Below, piece after piece: positions 7,911-17,043 of a stretch of 64,000 bases of DNA (positions are counted from its first letter, which is position 1; the number at the start of each line of letters is the position of its first letter). Below the pieces are notes generated by a model. That model was not told where the DNA came from. It saw nothing but the letters and a program-made list of their open reading frames with translations, and made no database searches. The DNA lies in the NCBI RefSeq assembly GCF_028898845.1, contig NZ_CP118574.1:3410001-3474000 (forward strand), written 5' to 3'. The DNA is from Streptomyces sp. WZ-12 (GTDB taxonomy: Bacteria; Actinomycetota; Actinomycetes; Streptomycetales; Streptomycetaceae). Both the position numbers and the translations under genes were made by a program.

Positions 7911-9077
7911 ATGGCAACAGACACGCCCCAGCCCAACGGCTCCGCGCCGAGCGAGGACGCGATCCGCGAAGCGCTCGCGACGGTCAACGACCCCGAGATC
8001 CACCGCCCCATCACCGAACTGGGGATGGTCAAATCGGTGGATGTCGCCGCGGACGGCTCGGTGGCGGTCGTGGTCTACCTCACCGTCTCCGGTTGCCCGA
8101 TGCGGGAGACGATCATCAGCAGCGTCCGCGAGGCCGTGGAGCGGGTGCCCGGCGTCACCCGCGCCGGGGTCGAGCTGGAGGTGATGAGCGACGAGCAGCG
8201 GCGGGAGCTGGCGACGTCGCTGCGCGGCGGCACCGCCGAGCGCGAGGTCCCGTTCGCCAAGCCCGGCTCGCTGACCCGGGTCTACGCGGTCGCCTCCGGC
8301 AAGGGCGGCGTCGGCAAGTCCTCGGTCACGGTCAACCTCGCCGCCGCGATGGCCGCCGACGGCCTCAAGGTCGGCGTCGTGGACGCCGACATCTACGGCC
8401 ACTCGGTGCCCCGGATGCTCGGCGCGGACGGCCGGCCCACCCAGGTCGAGAACATGATCATGCCCCCGTCGGCGAACGGCGTGAAGGTCATCTCGATCGG
8501 GATGTTCACCCCGGGCAACGCCCCGGTCGTCTGGCGCGGCCCGATGCTGCACCGCGCCCTCCAGCAGTTCCTCGCCGACGTCTACTGGGGCGACCTCGAC
8601 GTCCTGCTGCTGGACCTGCCCCCCGGCACCGGCGACATCGCCATCTCCGTGGCCCAGCTCGTCCCCAACGCCGAGATCCTCGTCGTCACCACCCCGCAGC
8701 AGGCCGCCGCCGAGGTCGCCGAGCGGGCCGGTTCGATCGCCGTGCAGACCCACCAGAAGATCGTCGGCGTGGTGGAGAACATGTCCGGGCTGCCCTGCCC
8801 GCACTGCGACGAGATGGTCGACGTGTTCGGCACCGGCGGCGGCGAGCGGGTCGCCGAGGGCCTGACGCGGACCACCGGCGCGCAGGTCCCGGTGCTCGGC
8901 GCCATCCCGATCGACGTCCGGCTGCGCGAGGGCGGCGACGAGGGCAAGCCGGTGGTGCTCACCGACCCCGACTCCCCGGCCGGCTCCGCGATCCGCGCCA
9001 TCGCCGGCAAGCTGGGCGGCCGCCAGCGCGGCCTGTCCGGGATGTCGCTGGGGATCACTCCGCGCAACAAGTTCTGA
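7911..9077 (+). CDS. mrp: Mrp/NBP35-type iron-sulfur cluster carrier ATPase
   Basis: This 388-residue protein has an N-terminal DUF59/MIP18-type domain (about 12-90, TVNDPEIHRPITELGMV) followed by a ParA/Mrp P-loop ATPase. The deviant Walker A GKGGVGKSS lies near residue 130, the second switch region reads DLPPGTGD, and a CPHC motif near residue 295 would bind a bridging Fe-S cluster between two subunits. The protein is a cytoplasmic scaffold and carrier for iron-sulfur clusters. It lies in the same neighbourhood as its mycobacterial homologue Rv1229c, near sigma/htrA/tatB. The gene ends 37 bases before a strong terminator hairpin. Confidence 0.93.
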   Translation: MATDTPQPNGSAPSEDAIREALATVNDPEIHRPITELGMVKSVDVAADGSVAVVVYLTVSGCPMRETIISSVREAVERVPGVTRAGVELEVMSDEQRRELATSLRGGTAEREVPFAKPGSLTRVYAVASGKGGVGKSSVTVNLAAAMAADGLKVGVVDADIYGHSVPRMLGADGRPTQVENMIMPPSANGVKVISIGMFTPGNAPVVWRGPMLHRALQQFLADVYWGDLDVLLLDLPPGTGDIAISVAQLVPNAEILVVTTPQQAAAEVAERAGSIAVQTHQKIVGVVENMSGLPCPHCDEMVDVFGTGGGERVAEGLTRTTGAQVPVLGAIPIDVRLREGGDEGKPVVLTDPDSPAGSAIRAIAGKLGGRQRGLSGMSLGITPRNKF

Positions 9078-9114
9078 CCCGCGCGCGGCCGCGCGCCGGT
9101 CGCGTACGGCACGG

Positions 9115-9146
9115 GAAAGGGCGGACCCTCGACGGTCCGCCCTTTC
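9115..9146. terminator. Terminator hairpin between mrp and the convergent gene at 9215
   Basis: A perfect 13-bp stem (9115-9127 with 9134-9146) closes a 6-base loop. It lies between two convergent genes, so it probably ends transcription in both directions. Confidence 0.85.
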
Positions 9147-9214
9147 GTGTGCGCCGCGCGCGCCGCACAAAGGGGCGCGCGACGCCTCGCGCACGCCCCC
9201 CTGCGCGCGGGTGC

Positions 9215-9871
9215 TCAGCCCTCGTACGCGCTCAGGTCCTGGATCACCGAGAAGCCCAGCCCGTACGCGCTCATCCCGCGCCCGTAGGCGCCGAGGTGCA
9301 CCCCGTCGGCGCCCTCCGGACCGTCCTCACCGGACGTCCCGGCAAGCACCCAGCCGTACTCGGACTCCCGGTAGCAGAACGGCGTCGACACCCCGTCCAC
9401 CGGGAGCATCAGCTCGCTCCAGCCGTCCCCGCCGAGGTCGTCGGCCAACTCCCAGGCCAGCATGGTCTGCTGGTCCAGCCAGTCCTGGCGCAGCGTGCGG
9501 TCCATCTGCGTCGGCCAGGTGTGGGCGAGGAGGCCGGAGCCGGCCAGCCAGGCCGCCGTCGAGACCGAGGTGGCCTCCAGGACACCGGTGCCGTCCGCGC
9601 TGCGCCGCACGGGCCGGCTGGCAACCGTCACCACCACCGCGAACCGCTCGTCGTCCTGGCACTCCACCTTTATGCTGGGCTCCGCGCCGTGGCCGGTCGC
9701 GCCGTGCTCGACGGTGCCGTCCGCGGCCGTGCCAACCTGCATCAACCACCGCGGCCCGGTGAACGCCTCATCGAGGCCGTACCACGGGAACGCGGCCAGC
9801 AGATAGCCGTCGGCCTTCCGGCCGGTATCGGCGGGCACCTCGTGGGTGACTGTCCGACTCGTCGTCTCCAT
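9215..9871 (-). CDS. Conserved hypothetical protein
   Basis: This 218-residue protein without signal peptide or membrane segment starts METTSRTVTHEVPADTGRKA. It is rich in aromatic and acidic residues (for example AFPWYGLDEAFTGPRWLMQ and FCYRESEYGWVLAG). I recognise it only as a streptomycete conserved hypothetical. GAGGAGG lies 10 bases before the ATG at 9871, so the start is secure. It lies downstream of tatB on the same strand, 117 bases away. No function can be assigned. Confidence 0.75.
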   Translation of the reverse strand: METTSRTVTHEVPADTGRKADGYLLAAFPWYGLDEAFTGPRWLMQVGTAADGTVEHGATGHGAEPSIKVECQDDERFAVVVTVASRPVRRSADGTGVLEATSVSTAAWLAGSGLLAHTWPTQMDRTLRQDWLDQQTMLAWELADDLGGDGWSELMLPVDGVSTPFCYRESEYGWVLAGTSGEDGPEGADGVHLGAYGRGMSAYGLGFSVIQDLSAYEG

Positions 9872-9988
9872 CTGCGCGGAGCCTCCTCGTTGCCCTGCGT
9901 CGTGGGCGGCCCGCCCCCCTCAGGCGACCTCACCCCGGACACCGGGAGCATAGCCAGTGGGGTCAACACAGCCGGGCATACGAGATTC

Positions 9989-10477
9989 TCAGGTCGCGTC
10001 GGCGTCGAACGGCGGCGGCTCGCGACGGGAGGCGTCCGCGCTCTTGGTGAACATGTCCGGACGGCCGGCGGAGGAGGCCGTCGGCTCCTTCGAAAGGTTC
10101 ACCGAGGAGCCGGCCGCGGCGGCGGCCGCGGAGCGGGGCGCGGTGGACTCCCGGACCGCGTCGGTGACGTCGGTCATCTCCTTCTTCAGGTCGAAGCCCT
10201 CGCGCAGCTCGGCGAGCTCCTTCAGCCCGTACTCGTCCTTCTCCAGGACGTGCTTGCGGACGAAGTTCTTCGGCTTGAGGTCCTCGAACTCGAAGTCCTT
10301 GAACTCCGGACCGAGCTCGTCGCGGATGTCCTGCTTGGCGCTGTCGGAGAACTCCCGGACCTTCCGGATGAAACCGGTCGCGTCCTGGATGAGCTTGGGC
10401 AGCTTGTCCGGCCCGAACAGAAGCACCGCGAGGACGACGATCGCAATCAGCTCTAGGGGTCCTATGTCGAAGAACAC
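9989..10477 (-). CDS. tatB: Sec-independent protein translocase subunit TatB
   Basis: This 162-residue protein starts at a GTG with AAGGAG 7 bases upstream. The N-terminal helix (IGPLELIAIVVLAVLLFGP, residues 4-22) is followed by the FGPDKLPKLI hinge and an amphipathic helix, as in TatA/TatB. A long charged C-terminal tail with many Ser and Ala residues follows. The length and the acidic GPEFKDFEFEDLKP segment favour TatB over TatA. TatB works with TatA and TatC to export folded proteins with twin-arginine signals. Its position after the sigma/anti-sigma/htrA genes matches mycobacterial Rv1221-Rv1224. Confidence 0.9.
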   Translation of the reverse strand: MFFDIGPLELIAIVVLAVLLFGPDKLPKLIQDATGFIRKVREFSDSAKQDIRDELGPEFKDFEFEDLKPKNFVRKHVLEKDEYGLKELAELREGFDLKKEMTDVTDAVRESTAPRSAAAAAAGSSVNLSKEPTASSAGRPDMFTKSADASRREPPPFDADAT

Positions 10478-10593
10478 CTTGCAGCTCCTTGGGTTATCCG
10501 CGGCCTTCGGGGGCCTTTGGGCCAGGCCGCCTCTCACGGTACCTGGCCCCCGGCGTCGGACGGGAGTCGCCCGTCCCAACACCGTACAAACGA

Positions 10594-12771
10594 TCAACCC
10601 TGCGTGGCGGAACCCAGTGTCAGCCGGACGGACCGCTGCGCGTCGCCCCGCTGGACCGTCAGCGTCAGCACGTCGCCGGGCCGGTGGCTGCGGACCTTGA
10701 TGATCAGCTCCTCGCCGCTGTGCACCGGCGCCCCGTCCACCTCGGTGATCACGTCGCCCGGCTGAAGGCCGGCCTTGGCGCCGGGGCCGCCGGGGGCGAC
10801 CGCCGGCGCACCGCCCTTGCCGTCCTCGCTGACCCGGGCGCCGTCGCCGGCGTACTCCATCGCCAGCGTGACCCCGAGCACCGGGTGGGTGGCCCGGCCG
10901 GTGTTGACCAGCTCCTCGGCGACGCGCTTGGCCTGGTTGATCGGTATGGCGAAGCCCAGGCCGATGCTGCCGCCCTGGCCGCCGCCGTCCAGCCCGCCGG
11001 TGCCGCTGTCGGCCGCCCGGATCGCGCTGTTGATCCCGATCACCCGGGCCTTGGCATCCACCAACGGGCCGCCCGAATTACCCGGGTTGATGGGGGCGTC
11101 GGTCTGCAGCGCGTCGACGTACGACACATCGCTGCCGTCCGGCTTCTTGCCGCCCGCGGTGATCGGGCGCTGCTTGGCGCTGATGATCCCGGACGTCACG
11201 GTGTTGGCGAGGTCGTAGGGCGCGCCGATGGCCACCACCGGGTCGCCGACCTGCGCCGCGTCGGAGTCGCCGAGGGCGAGCGGGTGCAGCCCGGTGACGC
11301 CGCGGACCTGCACCACCGCGAGGTCGTAGCCGCCGTCCCGCCCGATGACCTTGGCCTTCGCGGTCTGTCCGCCGCTGAACGTCACCGATATCTCGCCACC
11401 GGTCCCGGCCGGCTCGACGACGTGGTTGTTGGTGAGGATGTGGCCCTGTCGATCGAGCACGAAGCCGGTGCCGGTGCCCTGTTCGGCGTTGCCGCGGACG
11501 TGCAGGGTGACCACGCCGGGCAGCGCCGCCCTGGCGATCCCCGCGACGCTCTCCGGGCTGCGGCCGCCCGCGTCCCCGGCCGCCTGCGGCAGCTTGAGGT
11601 CGTCGAGGCCGCCGTACCGCTCGACGTACGCGCCGGCGACCCCACCGACGCCGCCCGCGAGCAGCGCCAACGCCACGGCGGCGGCCGCCAGTCGGGCTCG
11701 TCGGCCGCGCCGCCGCGGCGCCCGCGGGTCCGGGGCGCCCGGTGCCACCATCGGGCCACCGGGGCGGGGCGCGCTCCAGGGGTCGTAGTGCTGCCACGCG
11801 CCGGGCGCGGTCGGGGGCGCGGGGCGGGGGCCGCCATCGCCGGGGTGCGGGACGAAGCCACCGGCGGCGGGCTCGGCGGCCGTGCCGGGGGCGTACGCCG
11901 GCTTCGGCGCCACGGCCCCTGCCTCGGGCGGGAGTTCGGCCTCGCGCGAGGTGACGGGGGCCGGCGCCACTCCGCTGGGCACCGCGGTGCCGTGCGCCGG
12001 CGTCGGCCGCTGGACGAGCGGCGCGGGCGCCCACGGTCCGGGACCGCCGTACGGGGGCGTCCCGTAGGGGTCCTCGGGGTGCAGCGGCTGCTGCCGGGGG
12101 GCGGCGGCCGGGGCGTCAACAGGGGCGGCACCGGTGGGCGGCTCCGCGGAACCGGCCGCGGGCACGGGGCGCGGGTTGGGGCGGGAGCCGTCGACCGCGG
12201 GCTCGGTGCCCTGAGCCGGCCCGCGCTGCTCGGGGACGTGGGCGGGCACCGCGCCGAGCACCACGGTCGCGGCGGGGCGCTCGGGGGTGGCGGGGGCGTT
12301 CTCGGTCGAACGGCCTTCGGCCGGACGGTCCTTGGCCAGACGCACCTCGGTCGGACGACCCTCGGCCGCGTCGCCCGTTACCCGCTCCCGCTCGCCCGGA
12401 GTGCCCGACGCCGTGCGCTCCCCTGCGGGAGCCGATCCGGATGCCTCCGCCGCCGGGGCCGTCAACTCGCCGCCGGCTTCGGCCACTTCGGCGGTCCTGG
12501 CGGTGTCGACGGCATCGGCGCCGTCGGTCTGGGCACCGCGGGCGTCCCGGGCGGCCTCGGCGGGCGGGGGCGCGTCCGTCGCCGGCCCCGCCGCCATGGG
12601 CGCCGTCGTGGGCCGCGGCGGGCCGACGACCCAATCGCCCGACGGCTCCGCGCCGGAGGCACCGTCCGCCGGCTCCCCGGCCCCGCCCCCGACGGGCTGT
12701 CCCGGCCCCGGAACCGGCTCCGGCCGGCTCCACCACTTCAGCTTGGGCCCGGCGCCCTTCGCGTCGTCCAT
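10594..12771 (-). CDS. htrA: HtrA/DegP-type S1C serine protease with PDZ domain
   Basis: This 725-residue membrane-anchored protease has a cytoplasmic proline/alanine-rich N-terminal region (about 1-355), one membrane helix (about 358-384), a trypsin-like domain (about 420-600) and a C-terminal PDZ domain (about 625-715). The catalytic triad is visible as His in TNNHVV, Asp in YDLAVVQ and Ser in GNSGGPL. Such enzymes degrade or refold misfolded proteins outside the membrane and are part of the envelope stress response. The gene lies 143 bases downstream of the anti-sigma gene and 116 bases upstream of tatB. The disordered N-terminus is unusually long. Confidence 0.92.
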   Translation of the reverse strand: MDDAKGAGPKLKWWSRPEPVPGPGQPVGGGAGEPADGASGAEPSGDWVVGPPRPTTAPMAAGPATDAPPPAEAARDARGAQTDGADAVDTARTAEVAEAGGELTAPAAEASGSAPAGERTASGTPGERERVTGDAAEGRPTEVRLAKDRPAEGRSTENAPATPERPAATVVLGAVPAHVPEQRGPAQGTEPAVDGSRPNPRPVPAAGSAEPPTGAAPVDAPAAAPRQQPLHPEDPYGTPPYGGPGPWAPAPLVQRPTPAHGTAVPSGVAPAPVTSREAELPPEAGAVAPKPAYAPGTAAEPAAGGFVPHPGDGGPRPAPPTAPGAWQHYDPWSAPRPGGPMVAPGAPDPRAPRRRGRRARLAAAAVALALLAGGVGGVAGAYVERYGGLDDLKLPQAAGDAGGRSPESVAGIARAALPGVVTLHVRGNAEQGTGTGFVLDRQGHILTNNHVVEPAGTGGEISVTFSGGQTAKAKVIGRDGGYDLAVVQVRGVTGLHPLALGDSDAAQVGDPVVAIGAPYDLANTVTSGIISAKQRPITAGGKKPDGSDVSYVDALQTDAPINPGNSGGPLVDAKARVIGINSAIRAADSGTGGLDGGGQGGSIGLGFAIPINQAKRVAEELVNTGRATHPVLGVTLAMEYAGDGARVSEDGKGGAPAVAPGGPGAKAGLQPGDVITEVDGAPVHSGEELIIKVRSHRPGDVLTLTVQRGDAQRSVRLTLGSATQG

Positions 12772-12914
12772 GCTCTCCCCAACACTTCACCCGCGCCCCA
12801 GCGCGGCCACCTACGGCCCGTCCGACGACGGGCCCCGCGGCACGCGCCCCGGGCAGGGACGCGCCACCCGAGAAGGGATTCAACCAGTTCCGGGCGGTGA
12901 CGTGCGCGGTCCGG

Positions 12915-13859
12915 TCAGTGCGGGCCGGAGGCCGCCTGGCTGCTGCCGCCGTCGGAGCCGAGCGCCGGCCGCATCGGCGCCAACGGCGGCAGCGGCGACG
13001 GGACGTGGTGGATCGGGACCTCGGCGCTGACCGAGAGCTGGGCGAAGCGGTCCTCCGTCGGCGGGGCGGTGGCGGCGATCAGCGGCGAGATCCCGAAGCG
13101 GCCCGGCAGCGGGCCGAACGCCGGCACGGCGTCCGTGGGACGGCCCGCGGAGGGTGCGAACAGCGACATCGGGCTCGGCGCGGGGGCGCCGGTCGGATCG
13201 CTGGCGGCGGGCCAGGAACCGGGCCGGGGCTCGTCCGTGGCCAGCGGCCCCTCGTCGCCGACGAACGGCACGGCGCCGGCCGCGGGGTTGGCGTTGAGCG
13301 GGGTGACGGCGGTGCCGTTGCCCTCGGCGCGCGGGCCCGGGACGTCGACGGCCGCCTCCAACGGGAGGGCACCACCGAGCGCGAACGCCGCCAGCGACAC
13401 CGCGCCGGCCGCCGCGAACGCGAGCCGGCGCCGCTGCGGGGTGCCGCGCTCCGGCTCGTGCACCCGGAAGCCGCGCGCCCGGGGCTGTGCGGAGACGGCC
13501 GCCATCGCGGGACCGAGGTGCCGCTCCGACGGGACGTAGCCGAACGCACCGTCGCCGCGGGCGAATTCGCCCCGGCCGAAGGTGCCGTTGCCGAGCCGGC
13601 TGCCCGGACCGCCCGGCTCACCGCCGGGCAACTGCTGAAGGCGCGCCAGCAGTCCCTCGGAGGGCCCGGGGGACAGCGCCTGCGCGAACACGTTTTTCAG
13701 CCGACGCTGCGCATCGGCCTCCGCCTTGCACTTCCCGCACGTCGCCAGGTGCGCCAGCACCCGTTCTCGTGCGTCGTGCCCCAGTTCACCGTCGACCAGG
13801 GCTGCCAGGCGGTCGCCGAGATGTTGCTCGGCGGGGGACGGACCGCCACTGCCGCTCAC
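12915..13859 (-). CDS. Anti-sigma factor with zinc-finger (ZAS/zf-HC2) domain, RseA-like
   Basis: This 314-residue protein has H37, C41 and C44 (HLATCGKC) in a helical N-terminal domain typical of zinc-associated anti-sigma factors, which bind and inhibit an ECF sigma factor. One membrane helix lies at about 141-162 ([17 protein letters not shown]), and a low-complexity Pro/Ala/Gly-rich extracellular tail follows. The start is a GTG (13859) whose bases overlap the TGA of the sigma gene, a GTGA junction that implies translational coupling. The likely partner is the sigma factor encoded just upstream, and the arrangement matches mycobacterial rseA. Confidence 0.88.
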   Translation of the reverse strand: MSGSGGPSPAEQHLGDRLAALVDGELGHDARERVLAHLATCGKCKAEADAQRRLKNVFAQALSPGPSEGLLARLQQLPGGEPGGPGSRLGNGTFGRGEFARGDGAFGYVPSERHLGPAMAAVSAQPRARGFRVHEPERGTPQRRRLAFAAAGAVSLAAFALGGALPLEAAVDVPGPRAEGNGTAVTPLNANPAAGAVPFVGDEGPLATDEPRPGSWPAASDPTGAPAPSPMSLFAPSAGRPTDAVPAFGPLPGRFGISPLIAATAPPTEDRFAQLSVSAEVPIHHVPSPLPPLAPMRPALGSDGGSSQAASGPH

Positions 13860-14665
13860 GCGATTCCGACCTCCCTACTGGGCACCACGGCCAGGGCACG
13901 CCGCTCGTCGCGCTCCTCACGCTCCTCCGCCCGCGCCTCGGGCGAACGGTGCTTGAGCGCCTTGCGCAGATGGGAGCGGCCCCGGTGGATCCGGCTGCGG
14001 ACCGTGCCCAACTTGACGCCGAGGGTCGCGGCGATCTCCTCGTACGACAGGCCCTCGATGTCGCAGAGCACCACGGCGGCCCGGAACTCCGGCGCGAGGG
14101 TGTCCAGCGCGTGCTGGACGTCCGCGTCGAAGTGGGTGTCGTCGAACTGCTGCTGCGGCGCCGGCTCACGACTGGGGAGCTTCTCGGCGGCGTCGTCACC
14201 CAGCGCGTCGAAGCGGATGCGCTGACGGCGACGGACCATGTCCAAGAAGAGGTTGGTCGTGATGCGGTGCAGCCAGCCCTCGAAGGTGCCGGGGGTGTAC
14301 GACGACAGCGAGCGGAAGACGCGGACGAACACCTCCTGCGTGAGGTCCTCGGCGTCGTGCTGATTGCCGCTGAGGCGGTAGGCGAGGCGGTACACCCGGG
14401 CACTGTGGGTACTGACGATCTCCTCCCAGGTGGGCGGAGACCACGCCTGCGCGTCCGCGTCGGCGGCGAAGGTCGCGGTGGGCGCGTCGGCGATGGGGGC
14501 CCCTCCCCTGGCCCTGGGGCCGTGAGGGCGGAAACGGTCAGCGGTGTTGGTCACGGATTTCGGCCCGGCGAACGACCGTCGCAAGCGCCTGCGCACCCTT
14601 CGGTCACCCGCCGCAGCCGCACCTCCCCTGGTGGCTCTGGTGGTGTCCAGTAGAGCCCCTACCAT
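13856..14665 (-). CDS. ECF RNA polymerase sigma factor (mycobacterial SigE-like)
   Basis: This 269-residue ECF sigma factor has a disordered N-terminal extension (1-78), sigma region 2 (about 83-150, including [17 protein letters not shown] and the DNA-melting part [17 protein letters not shown]) and region 4 (about 187-238, with [21 protein letters not shown] as helix-turn-helix). It directs RNA polymerase to stress promoters, probably of envelope-stress genes including the neighbouring htrA. The ATG at 14665 has GAGGTGG upstream; a frame extending to 14851 has no support. This is not the Streptomyces protein named SigE, so no symbol is given. It is held by the anti-sigma factor encoded next. 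Confidence 0.92.
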   Translation of the reverse strand: MVGALLDTTRATRGGAAAAGDRRVRRRLRRSFAGPKSVTNTADRFRPHGPRARGGAPIADAPTATFAADADAQAWSPPTWEEIVSTHSARVYRLAYRLSGNQHDAEDLTQEVFVRVFRSLSSYTPGTFEGWLHRITTNLFLDMVRRRQRIRFDALGDDAAEKLPSREPAPQQQFDDTHFDADVQHALDTLAPEFRAAVVLCDIEGLSYEEIAATLGVKLGTVRSRIHRGRSHLRKALKHRSPEARAEEREERDERRALAVVPSREVGIA

Positions 14666-14883
14666 ATCCACCTCGCCCGTTAGCTCCGGATAAGCAGTTT
14701 TGACCAGCATTTGGTGTGGCTTCTCGTCCTGCCGCGGCTCTCGCCCGGCCTCTTGCGCGGTATCCACCGGTGCGTCCCCCCGTTCTTCCCCCTGCCCCCT
14801 CCTAACGCCCGGTCCCATCTGCGGGTTCCCGCGCGCAGCGGATACAGTCACGGTTGCGTCAACTACGGGGACAGGAGAGGGCC

Positions 14884-15537
14884 ATTACCGGCAACCGGCA
14901 GACGAGCTTGGCATTCGCCGAGGCGTACGGCGCCGGGACCCTCGACGACGACGCCCACACCGCCCTGCTCTGGTGCCGCGACCGCGCCCGTGAGGTCGGC
15001 GTCCGCACCGTGACCGCCGGCGCCGGCGCCGCCCTGCGGCTGCTCGCCGCCACCGCGGACGCCAAGGCGGTCGCCGAGATCGGCACCGGCACGGGGGTGT
15101 CGGGCATCTACCTCCTGCACGGCATGCGCCCCGACGGCGTGCTGACCACCGTGGACCTCGAACCGGAGCGGCAGGCGTTCGCCAAGCAGGCGTTCCGCGC
15201 CGCGGGCTTCGCCGGCAACCGCGCGCGCTTCATCCCCGGCCGGGCGCTGGACGTCCTGCCGCGCCTGGCGGACGGCGGCTACGACCTCGTCTTCTGCGAC
15301 GGCGACCCCATGGAGTACCTGGAGTACCTCGCTGAATCGTTGCGGCTGCTGCGGTCCGGCGGCCTCGTCTGTTTCCAGGGCGTCTTCGCCGACGGCCGGA
15401 CGGTCGACTCGGCGGAGCAGCCCGACGAGGTACTGCGGGTCCGCGAACTGCTGCGGGCCGTACGGGAGAGCACCACGCTGGTGCCGGCGCTGCTGCCGGT
15501 CGGCGACGGGCTGCTCTGCGCGGTCAAGCGCGGCTAG
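14884..15537 (+). CDS. Class I SAM-dependent O-methyltransferase, probable ATT start
   Basis: This O-methyltransferase of about 217 residues carries the SAM-binding motif [14 protein letters not shown], an acidic end-of-strand segment [11 protein letters not shown] and the later motif [17 protein letters not shown]. It fits the COMT-like family 3 of soluble enzymes; the substrate is unknown. The start is odd. AGGAGAGG (14873-14880) is followed 3 bases later by ATT ACC GGC AAC. The only in-frame alternative upstream is TTG at 14854, which has no ribosome binding site. I therefore propose ATT (14884) as the initiation codon. The gene diverges from the sigma gene, as Rv1220c does from sigE. Confidence 0.82.
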   Translation: MTGNRQTSLAFAEAYGAGTLDDDAHTALLWCRDRAREVGVRTVTAGAGAALRLLAATADAKAVAEIGTGTGVSGIYLLHGMRPDGVLTTVDLEPERQAFAKQAFRAAGFAGNRARFIPGRALDVLPRLADGGYDLVFCDGDPMEYLEYLAESLRLLRSGGLVCFQGVFADGRTVDSAEQPDEVLRVRELLRAVRESTTLVPALLPVGDGLLCAVKRG

Positions 15538-15596
15538 CCGACCGTCCGCGCGCCCGCCCGCACCGCCGCCCGGGGCGGCGTTCCGGCATACGAAAC

Positions 15597-15645
15597 GGCC
15601 CCGGCACGCGGCGCGCCGTAGTGTGGCGCGCCGCGTGCCGGGGCC
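15597..15645. terminator. Very strong bidirectional terminator hairpin
   Basis: A perfect 21-bp G+C-rich stem (15597-15617 with 15625-15645) closes a 7-base loop. It sits between the convergent methyltransferase and DUF3117 genes. Confidence 0.88.
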
Positions 15646-15706
15646 GGGGTGTCCGGCTGGAGCTACCGGGATGTCCCGAAGAGCCGCAGCGGTGGTACCG
15701 CCCGCG

Positions 15707-15874
15707 TCAGACGGTGACCTTCTCCAGGGCCTCACCCAGGGCCTTGGCCTCGTCGGGGGTCAGCTCGACGACGAGTCGACCGCCGCCTTCGAGCGGAACG
15801 CGCATGACGATGCCCCGCCCCTCCTTGGTCACCTCGAGCGGGCCGTCGCCCGTCCGCGGCTTCATGGCCGCCAT
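15707..15874 (-). CDS. DUF3117 small protein
   Basis: A 55-residue protein starting MAAMKPRTGDGPLEVTKEG and ending LGEALEKVTV. This is the highly conserved actinobacterial DUF3117 family, whose mycobacterial member is Rv1211. It has a short beta-rich core (GIVMRVPLEGGGRLVVEL) followed by a helix. The function is unknown. GGAAGGGGAA lies just upstream of the ATG at 15874. Its position next to the DNA glycosylase region is shared with mycobacteria. The gene is short enough to be missed by length filters. Confidence 0.92.
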   Translation of the reverse strand: MAAMKPRTGDGPLEVTKEGRGIVMRVPLEGGGRLVVELTPDEAKALGEALEKVTV

Positions 15875-16199
15875 GCTCGTTCCCCTTCCTGAAACCAGCT
15901 CATCTCAGCCGACGGCCTTGATAGGCGCGTGTCACCGGCGTCGAACACATTGCTTCTAGGCCATTATCCCGCATCGAACGACCCGATGACCAACATCAGG
16001 GGGCATCCCTTTGGCAACGCGCTCCCGCAAACCCACCCAATTCGGGGAGCCGGCTGCGATACTTCGCCGCTCTTCACCACCCGGCACGCCCGCATTCTTT
16101 GACGTACGTCACATGTCGAGGGCGGATGATCTCCGGCATCCTGAGCGCTGACTGCCGCTGCCGGGCAGCACCGAGCCACGACGGAGGGGACTCCCAACT
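15875..16199. other. Divergent promoter region between DUF3117 and the crotonase gene
   Basis: About 325 bases without a gene. The left end holds the ribosome binding site of the DUF3117 gene, and the right end holds a GGAGGGG site for the gene at 16200. The middle is somewhat less G+C-rich than its surroundings, which fits two divergent promoters. I see no strong palindrome or hairpin. Confidence 0.5.
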
Positions 16200-17000
16200 A
16201 TGGCCGACACCGTGCTCTACGACGTGACCGAGGGACTGGCGACGGTCACCCTCAACCGCCCCGACGCCATGAACGCGCTGAACACGGAGGCGAAGGTCGC
16301 GCTCCGCGACGTCCTTGCCGAGGCCGCCGCCGACCCGGCGGTGCGGGCGGTGCTGCTCACCGCCACCGGGCGCGCCTTCTGCGTCGGACAGGACCTCAAG
16401 GAGCACATCGGGCTGCTGGCCGAGGACCGCAAGAGCGGCGGCGGGCGCACCATGAACACCGTGCGGGAGCACTACAACCCCATCGTCACGGCGCTGGCGG
16501 GGATGCCCAAGCCGGTGGTGGCCGGGGTCAACGGGGTCGCCGCGGGCGCCGGCGCGGGCTTCGCGCTGGCCGCCGACTACCGAGTCGTCGCCGACACCGC
16601 CTCGTTCAACACCTCGTTCGCGGGCGTGGCGCTGACCGCGGACTCCGGGGTGTCCTGGACGCTGCCGCGGCTGATCGGCCACGGCCGCGCCGCCGACCTG
16701 CTGCTCTTCCCGCGCTCGATCCCCGCCCAGGAAGCCTACGAACTGGGCATCGCCAACAAGGTGGTGCCCGCCGACGAACTGGCGGCGGAGGCGGCCGCGG
16801 TGGCCCGCCGGCTGGCCGAGGGGCCGACCGCCGCCTACGCCGCGCTCAAGGAGTCGCTGGCCTACGGCGCCGGCCACTCGCTCACCGAGACCCTGGAGAA
16901 GGAGGACAAACTCCAGGTCCGGGCCGGGGCCTCGGAGGACCACCACCGCGCGGTGGAGGCGTTCGTCAAGAAGGAGAAGCCGGTCTTCGTCGGGCGCTGA
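16200..17000 (+). CDS. Enoyl-CoA hydratase/isomerase family protein (PaaG-like)
   Basis: This 266-residue crotonase-fold protein starts MADTVLYDVTEGLATVTLNRP. The oxyanion-hole segments are GRAFCVGQDLKE and NGVAAGAGAGFALAADYR. At the position where hydratases carry the second glutamate, the sequence reads LTADSGVSWTLPRL, with Asp. That pattern resembles PaaG-type isomerases (1,2-epoxyphenylacetyl-CoA isomerase) more than true hydratases. It acts on an acyl-CoA thioester in the cytoplasm, but no phenylacetate genes are nearby, so the substrate is uncertain. The start has GGAGGGG about 10 bases upstream. It converges with the glycosylase gene. Confidence 0.88.
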   Translation: MADTVLYDVTEGLATVTLNRPDAMNALNTEAKVALRDVLAEAAADPAVRAVLLTATGRAFCVGQDLKEHIGLLAEDRKSGGGRTMNTVREHYNPIVTALAGMPKPVVAGVNGVAAGAGAGFALAADYRVVADTASFNTSFAGVALTADSGVSWTLPRLIGHGRAADLLLFPRSIPAQEAYELGIANKVVPADELAAEAAAVARRLAEGPTAAYAALKESLAYGAGHSLTETLEKEDKLQVRAGASEDHHRAVEAFVKKEKPVFVGR

Positions 17001-17004
17001 CCGG

Positions 17005-17033
17005 GGCCCGCCGCTCCCGGTGGACGGCGGGCC
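17005..17033. terminator. Hairpin between the convergent crotonase and tag genes
   Basis: A 9-bp perfect G+C stem (17005-17013 with 17025-17033) with an 11-base loop lies in the short gap between two convergent genes. Confidence 0.65.
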
Positions 17034-17043
17034 GGGCCGGCGC

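Noticed and set aside
7781..12900. Very long open frames opposite mrp, tatB and htrA
   Set aside because: High-G+C DNA gives long chance frames; composition is Arg/Gly/Pro-rich and the opposite-strand genes have clear families and start signals.
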